DNA of 64,000 bases from Oxyruncus cristatus. Lineage: Eukaryota; Chordata; Aves; Passeriformes; Cotingidae. Positions 35,701-44,700 of this stretch are shown here, in pieces. The position numbers were made by a program, and so were the translations under genes. A model generated the notes under the pieces. That model worked only from the letters and a program-made list of their open reading frames with translations, did not search any database and had not been told where the DNA came from. The DNA lies in the NCBI GenBank assembly GCA_013399855.1, contig VXAY01004345.1, positions 363,569 through 427,568 of the forward strand. The letters are read 5' to 3'. Each line of letters starts with the position of its first letter. The first letter of the stretch is position 1.

Positions 35701-38700
35701 TGTATTGAAAGGGATGGCCTCCAAAGGATGTTCAGGTTTATCCTCCCTGCTGAAAATGTTCATTAATACAAAGATTTTTTTCAAAAGGGCTAAGAAGTAA
35801 CTTTCAAAAACATTCTGAACAGCAATCACTGTATCAGCATCCCTAGTTTTAGCCACCACTGTTAGTTCCTGGAATTTACAGTTAAAATTATAGAGATACA
35901 TTCTTTAAAGATAAAAATTTCTAGTTTTTATTTTTAATCTGCACTGAGCACACTGACTTGTATTTTCCTTTTTTTTTTTTTTTAAATTCATGTGCAGTGT
36001 AAAGCACAGATTCAACAGTGTGATGTTTATTAAACCCACGTCACATGTATAAAATTCCCGTGGTTTCAGCTGATGGAGACAGTCTAACTTCCTGACAGAG
36101 CAGTGAGAGTGCTCAGGTTAATATCACCGATTTTTATGAGCAGCACAAAAATACTTGGGTGTCTCTTAAGGAATTTTCAACTGATTTAATTGTTTGGGGG
36201 AGACAAGCCCACTGGAGGGAACTGAAGTTCTCAGGTCTACTCAGAAGGTCCTCTGCAGGGTTACCGGTTACCAGTAACCAGCTGCCAGCTGGCTCATGGC
36301 CAGCAGCCCCCCTGCCCCATCCCGCACATCCAGCTCTATTCTGATCTGATTAAAGCATCCTGCTTTCTTTCCAAGTACAAAACTTCTGGATTTGTAGTTG
36401 CCGTACAAGTCAAGCACCTTTTGTGAAGTGGGCTTCTATTTCTGGGATACAGGATCAGGCACTGTATTGCTAACGTAGTCTGTATTGTTGTATTTAAACA
36501 AAACTAAAGCATTAACCTCTAAAAATCGGCTGCTGCTCAGTGTTTGACGATGTTTCTTAGTGTACATTTCTGCATTGACAATAGGTCCTCATGCTGTGAG
36601 CTGCCGTGGGAGGGCTGGGCTTCAGGGAGCTTCTGATCCAGAATCTGACCACAACTGGGACTTCTCCATCCCTGTGTGCAGGGGGTGAAGGGAAAGCTTT
36701 GATTCCTTGTTCTTCCAGAACAAGTGGCAAATTTGGTGGATGCTGAATTGCCAGTACTGAAAAGTGCCCGGAACTTCCCAAATATTTCTATTCGGTGCAA
36801 AATTTATTGTTACTTCTCTGTGTATTTCTAAAGCCCCGTTTTTGCTGTATTGGAGAGTAGAATTTCAAGAAGGGTGCTTCTGTGCTTGGGAGGGGTGCTG
36901 TGCCGTGGGAGTCAAAAGCAGAGGGGTTCCATGTGTTCCTCTTTCTCCCCATCAGTCTGTAGTGTACTGCCACGGAGGGCGGATTGGGTTCTTCCAGGGA
37001 GACATTCGTCTCCTGTCCGACGATATGAAGGCCCTGCGTCCAACCATCTTCCCCGTGGTGCCGCGGCTGCTGAACAGAATGTACGACAAGGTGAGTTTGG
37101 TTGGGCTCTTCTGGAGCAGTGAACTTTATGTCCCTTTAGTACTCATGTGGAAGAATTCCCTTAGTCATGGAGATTTCCCAGGCAGATTACACTGTTTCTG
37201 CCTTTCTGCAAACACATTCTCCCCCTGTGCAAACGACACAGCTCCTCCTCTCTGTAAGTCTGTATTATGATGATTTACACAGGCTCCAGATACAGCTGTG
37301 TGAATGTGAAATCCCTCTCTTTTAGCCTCTTACCCCGGTTCTCACTGAGATTACCAGTGACATTTCTAGACGCAAGGGATTTGTTCATCACAGAAACATC
37401 AGTCAAACCTGGCTGCACAAGGACTTTTTGTGCCCTTCAACAAGTTCTGAAACTTGAATCTCTCTTTCTGGTGGCAACAGAAAATCTGTAACTTCAAAAA
37501 GCCTATGAGGATTTAGGCAGTGTAAATATGAGCATGGTTTTGGATTTAGAAATCCTTAAAACTAAGGTAAAGGTATTGCAAGGTATTTAAGACAGGCACG
37601 TCTGGTCATCACACTAAATCTGTTTGACGAGCTGGGAATATTTATTCCTCAGAAGACTTATCCTCTAAAGAGAAGCTTAAGCACAAGCTACCGATTTAAT
37701 TTTTCCCCAAGGTCAGGACTGTGGGGTCAGGGGGTCTGGTGCCTCATTCGAGGGATGGGCACTGAGGATTCCTGGTTTGTTGAGGTGTAGTTTGTGGTGG
37801 TGCCTGATTAATCATAGGTAAGTGCAGCCCCATCCCAGCATCAGGCAGCACTGAGACCTGCTCCAGTATTCATGTTGCTCATTCCCTGTTGGTTAAAATG
37901 GATGACTTCACTGAACCCTATCATGGAAATCATATAGAAATAGTGGCCCTCTCAGTCTAGTCAAAACCTGCACCACCATCCTGCCTTTTTTCCCCCAAGG
38001 AACAGCCCGTACAAGAGGGAATGGAGCGAAACACGCCGCTCCTTCTGCCCCCACTAACAAAGCCCCAGCGTAGCCTTGTGTACCTGTGCTTCAGAGGGCT
38101 GTACCCCCTGGCTGGGTGGCTGCAATGGTAAGAACAGGTGCTGATGTGCTCTCTCTCCCCGGTGCCACCCCTGCTCCTGCAGATCTTCAGCCAGGCTGAC
38201 ACGTCCCTCAAGCGCTGGATCCTGGAATTTGCTGCAAGACGGAAAAAGGCGGAAGTTCGAAACGGCATCATTAGAAATGACAGTTTGTGGGATAAACTTT
38301 TCTTCAATAAAATACAGGTAAGTGATTTAAGAAGTGAGTCTGAAGTCAAAGAACAGTTGTTTCTTCTAGCAGTGACTGGTTTTCCGCCAAGGGACATTTA
38401 GATATTAAGAAAAATTTCCTTATGGAAAGGGCTGTCAAGTATTGAACATTGTCCAGGGCAGTGGTGGAGTCACCATACCTGAAAGTGTTCAAAAAATGTG
38501 TGGATGTGACACTTGAGGACACGGTTTAGTAGTGGTGTGCTGGGTTGATGGTTGGACTTAATGATCTTAGAGATCTTTTCCGACCTTAGCAATTCTATGA
38601 TTCTATGATTCCCTGAAGTCAGTGTGGTCCACTTGCCTGGTGATGAACTCTGGGCAATTGCTACTCACTAGCAAAGAGCAGACTGGAAAATTGAACAGAA

Positions 38701-41700
38701 AAAGGAAAGAGAACACAGTTTGTTGTTCCATGAAGTTTTCCCACATTTGTTTTTATTTATGTTTTCATTTTTAAACACCACGCATAATGTAAAAATTTCA
38801 ATTCTCATAGGGATAGCTTTCCAGAGGGGAATGGAGAAACACAAGGCAGACCAAGATGGCTTTTGCCACATCCCTCTTCAGCAGCACCAGGAAATCACTT
38901 ATTTATGGAATAGTGCCAACGATCCTCTGCAGCTCTCAGATCCAAGCTGTGTCCCTGCGCAGGCTCCACAGAGGGAGGGGGTGGTTTGTGGAGGCACTTC
39001 CCTCTGCCAGGTGAAGTTGCCCAGAAGAAGGATCATGGCCCCTGACACCATGGCAGCTGTCACCCCCTTTGTTGTTTGGGTGCTCTGCCTTGGGGGCACG
39101 GGACACCCACACAGGCTCTGCTCGTGCATGCAGTGAATGGTTTCTCCCCACTCATGCCCAGTGACAGGCAGGGAGAGGATTGTGTCAAATCTATTCCAGG
39201 AATGAAATTCAGGAAGGTCATGAAGATCAAAGAGATGTTGCTCCAAGGTTTCCTGCAAAATCTCTACAGATAGGATTAGATTTAGAGTTGGGTTTCAATT
39301 GGGCATATTCAAATCTGGGTTTTTTTCCTAGGAAAATGAGAATAAGGGAGTAAAGAAAAATGCACAGAAGGATCACGGTTTAGCAGGAGGGGAAAGAAAT
39401 CAGAATGCTTTGCTGTGTGCCACACATCTCAGTTAAAAAAAAAAAAAGATTAAACTGGCTTTAAACCAGGTGTTTTGGGCTCTGTACTACTCCAGGAGGC
39501 TCTGGTTACTTCATTTTTTAATTGGATGACTTATCTAGAGACATGCCACTTTATTTATAACTAAAGAAACTGCCTGTACTTGTGGTCTGTGGATTAGTTC
39601 TCCTCAGTGTGCAAAGATAGCAGAGTTCACCCAGCCAGGGGCAAGCCAGGCTGCATATTGATGCAGGGGCTGGCGAGACGGGCAGCCTCAGTCAGCAGTT
39701 GTTTGCTTTTGTGCTGGGTTTTCTTTTTCACTTGTAGAGTAAGGAAAAGGAAATGAAGGGGGAGGAGAAAGAAGTAAAATGGGACACAGGAATTGGTGTA
39801 ATACCCTCCAGAAATGTTTGAAGGTCATCTGCCTTTAAAAAGGGACAGCATTATTTTAGAGGCGATTCATTAAAACCAGTGAGGTGTAAATAAGCAAAGA
39901 AAACTGGTTGGGGGAAGAGTCTGCTTTTTCCCAGCAGTTCCCAGAGCCAGGTCTGCAGCCTGCCCAGGCACAGCAGTCACAGGAGCTGAGGCTGCACAGC
40001 TTGTCCTGCCAGGGATGTGGGGACTCCTTCCTGTGCGCCCTGAATGGGGGTTTATCCCTAAGGAAAGCTTCAGAGACAGTCTGTATTTCCACATCGCAGA
40101 ATCACGGAATCACAGCAGGGTTTGGTTGGAAGAGACCTTGAAGATCATCTCGTTCCACCCCCTGCCACGGGCAGGGAACCTTCCACATCTGTCCTAGAGA
40201 GAGCACTTTGTGCAAGCTCTGTGTAAGCAATGCTCACCTTGCTGCCGGTTTTGCCACCTGTGGTAGCTCCTGATGCTTTCTTTTGCTCCCAAACAGGCGA
40301 GTCTGGGCGGCTGTGTCCGCATGATAGTGACGGGAGCTGCCCCTGCCTCTCCGACCGTCCTGGGCTTCCTCCGCGCCGCCCTCGGCTGCCAGGTGCGGCT
40401 CTCCGGGGCTCTTCACCCACTGCTAGTGAGAACATGTGGGGGTTGAGAAAGGAGAGGGGTTAGACCCCACAACTGCGTTTAGGGCAGCTCTACCGGGATG
40501 GGTCCAACAGCTGCAGCAGGGCTTGGGTGGCCACAGGGCCCGCAGCGGGGCTGTGGTGGGAGCAGCAGGCAAGAGCTGCTTTCACTGTGGGCATCTCCCA
40601 GAGAAAACCCCGAGGCTCATCCCCTGCCCCTCAGTGCCGAATTGAGTCTGTGCAAGTAAATGTGTTTGTGCTGGGAGCTTCATTACACGAGTTTTATTCT
40701 CTATATAAATGGAGAGAGATAATCTTCAGACATCAGCCTAACCCCCTTAAGATGTCCACTGCATTCTTTCTCTGTAATTAGGAAGCCTAGGGCAACTAAA
40801 AGGTCTCATTCAAGAGCCTAAAGTTAGACAGGAAAAAAAAAAATGTATTATCAAAATATCCCACAAAAATACCTTTTTTCCCTGCTCATAAATTCCTCTC
40901 ATAGAGCAGCATATTTCTTGTCTCAAAGACTGAGTGTTTACCTTGTCTTCTCACTATTTTCAGCTCTACAGAGCCATGGTCATTTCCAATCATGGAAATG
41001 AAATTTTGTGCACAGTAGGAGCCAGGGACCATGTCCCTGTGGTAAATGTGCACCCATGCATTGCAGCTGCAGGATCAGCTCCCAGGGCTGTGCAACGGGA
41101 GGCAGTGCTTGGGATATCAGGCTGTGACTGTGAAATCTGCTGTGCTCTTTTAAAGATACCCATCTCTTTGTCAGGTTTATGAAGGTTATGGCCAAACAGA
41201 ATGCACAGCTGGATGCACCTTTACAACTCCAGGTGACTGGACATCAGGTAATGATTTTCTTCCACCATTCACAGAAGTAAAAGAAATGCACATTTCTTTA
41301 GAGAATTCTGGACTGTGACATCAAGGCCAGGTTGGAGGGGGCTTGGAGAAACCTGAGCTAGTGGAAGGTGTTCCTGCCCATTACAGAGGGGCTGGAACAA
41401 GATGGGTTTTAAGATCCTTTCCAACCCAAACCATTCTGTGCTATTTGAAAATAGGGTTTACATCCAAAGAGAAGGTTTGGGTATTTAGTCTTATTAGTGC
41501 AAAACCTTAATTGAGGAAATTATTTCTGCACACAGACACAGCTCCTGCAAGAACACCCAGTATATCTACAACTCTGCAAGTAACTAATAATAAAATGCTA
41601 ATTATTGTTTATAGGAGAGATGACAAGTGACTTGATAACTTTGATTTCCAGGTCATGTAGGAGCCCCTTTGCCCTGTAACTTAATCAGATTGAAGGATGT

Positions 41701-44700
41701 GGAAGAACTGAATTATTTTGCTTCCAAAGGAGAAGGAGAGGTAGCAAATCACATTTTTATATCAAATTCTCATTAGTTAACACTGTATGAAGTAGTTATG
41801 TAGTTACAGAAGCATTTTACCTTTGTAAGGTGCATGGTTGCTGATCTGTTACATATTTCAATCAGGAAAAGAAAAAGGCAATTTAGCAACAGAGCAGCAA
41901 GGCATTAATTAAAAAGGAGCTGTGGCAGTAGTTCCAGCCTGATTCCTTGAACAGCTAAGGCTGAATTAATTAGTTCAGCTAAAAAGAGCTGAATTGCTCT
42001 GATATCTACATTGCTGTTATTTCTATACTGCACAAAAATTAAACTTATTGAAATAACCTTGTTATTTTTAACTGCAAATTGAATGCAAATCAACTTCAAG
42101 CAAATCAGTTTTGTAAACCCTACTTGATATTTCCATTCACTTGGAAAAAAATCCATTTTAATGGATAAACCTTTATTAATTTCATGGAGCACAGTCACTC
42201 AAATATTCCAATTTTTGTGAGTGACTGCTTAATTTTTATTTATAGCAGAGTAAGAAATTAATTTATCATCACCCCTGGCTCTTTTTCAGATCTGTGTGAA
42301 AGGTCCCAATGTGTTCAAAGGTTACTTGAAAGATGAAGAGAAGACAACTGAGGCGCTGGACCAGGAGGGCTGGCTTCACACAGGGGACATTGGGAAATGG
42401 TTACCTGTGCGTACTGGTCACACACTGAGTTCTCACAGCAATTGTGTAGTCCCATGTAAACTTTCAAGGACAGAACTTAAATTTCCAAGCAGATCTGTCT
42501 TTACAAAGGCTTAAGTTTATATTTGGCAGAGTAAGCTCGGTATGTCAGTGAAGTGTTTGGAAGCGCAGCAGGCCGTGGAAAGCTCTGTTAAAGCCAGACT
42601 GCTTGCTGAGTCTCAGTGGTTAAATGACTTCTCTGGGAATTCTCATTTCTTTCTCCTAACAGAATGGGACTCTGAAAATCATTGATCGGAAAAAGCATAT
42701 CTTTAAACTTGCTCAGGGAGAATATATTGCACCGGAGAAGATAGAGAATATCTACATCCGCAGCGACCCTGTGGCCCAGATCTACGTGCATGGAGACAGC
42801 CTGCAGGTAAAAACCAGGCTTTCAGGAGGCCTTACTATTCTCTTTGTAGACAGGAGACAGGGAGCTGGGCATGAACGAGGGGGAAGTGTGAGTGGATCAC
42901 ACCGTAATGTCTCCATCCTGCTCTGGAGCTGGCTGCCAGCCAGGCAGGAGCTGCGCTGCTGGTGTGACCCTGAGCAGCTTGGAGCAGGCTGTGGCCAAAG
43001 ATCAAGCCTTTAAATTGCCTTTGGTGTCACCCTTTGGGGCTCTAATGCTGTCCTTTGCACTGTGCCTGTGGTAAGCCAGGCAAAGGCAAAGCCACTGCTG
43101 CCTTCCCACCACTGCCTGCTCATTCTGACCAACCTTGTCCCATTTATTTGTACACTTGTACAGCTCCTGAAACCATGCAGTTCATCCTCTGCATTCACTG
43201 CCCACAAACATGAGCTTTCCCTTGGCATCAGAGTTTGCCTGGGACTTGCAGGGCTGTGAACTGCAGGTGTATAAATGACAGGGGCTCTGTTCTGCTCTGT
43301 CTTGTGCCTCTGAAAAATGTGAGGTTTTAATGTCCAAGCACAACACAAACCCAGCTGAGGGTGTTAAAATTGTTGCCAAATGCAGGAACAGTGACAGAGA
43401 ACCCTTTTATCTGAGCAAAAGGCACAGACACCAAAATATGCTCCACTCCAGCGCGTTAGCAAATTATTGACATAATTAAACACAAAGTTATAAACACATA
43501 GAAATTCACTGGGCTTGTGTATTCATTTGAATGTGGTTCAGCCTTTGCCTGCAACTCTCCTTCTCCTCCACCTGCAGGCCTTCCTGGTGGGAATTGTGGT
43601 GCCTGATTCTGAAGTTATGCCAGGCTGGGCAAAGAAAAGAGGGTTTGATGGCACGTATGCAGAACTCTGTAAAAATAAGGTTTGTATCTGAGGGCAGGTG
43701 TTTTTCTCGCTGCAGCATTATGTGTGCACAGTACTGTGTCTGAATGTGACCTGTCACTGGTCTTCTCTCTGGTGACCAGTGACAGGACCTGAGGGAGCAG
43801 CATGAAGCTGTGTCAGGGGAGGTTTAGGTTGGATATTAGGGAAAGGGTCTTCACCCAGGGGGTGGTTGGGCACTGGAACAGGCTCCCCAGGACGTGGTCA
43901 CAGCACCAAAGGCTGACAGAGCTCAAGAAGTGTTGTTTGGAACGTGGTGGGATTGCTGGGGCTGTCCTGTGCATGGCTGGGAGTTGGACTCAATGATCCT
44001 TGTGTGTCCCTTCCATCTGAGGCCATTGTATGATCTATGATAAGGATCCCAGCCCTGTTTACAGGTGTTCTGTAATACCAAGTGACTGCATTGGATCACC
44101 TCCGTAAACCCTGATGCCACTGAACCCTCCGTTGGTGTCTGTGGGCAATGATTCTGCAGCAAAGTTTGGCAGATGGCTGAAACACTGTAAATTAAACAGC
44201 TGTGTCACACAGCTGGCTTGAAAATAGAACTTCACTTTTCATACCAAGGAGACAGATAATATCACTACACAAAGTTATTTAATGTTTGTACACTTCTCTA
44301 TTAGAATATTTGTTAATTATGTATTAACTCTCAATAAGACACTTGAACTTTACTCAGAAACATGTTTTTTTGATGAGTCATAGAATCAACAATGAACAAT
44401 GAGCAATAGAAGGAACAATGAGCAATAACTGCATGCAAGGTTGACTCTGATAGTTCATGAGGAATTTGTGTTTTAACCCAGGAACTGAAGCAAGCAATAA
44501 TGGAAGACATGGTACGGCTGGGGAAGGAGAGTGGGCTCCACTCCTTTGAGCAGGTAAAATGAAACAATTAACGTATTATTCAGTGTGGTCAGACAGGCAG
44601 TTTGTTTGTATGGAAGGGGAATTTGTCAGGATTTATTACGTTACTACAAACCCTTGTTGCAGCTGCACACGATGTTTTTGGAAACAGCTTTATTGCTGGC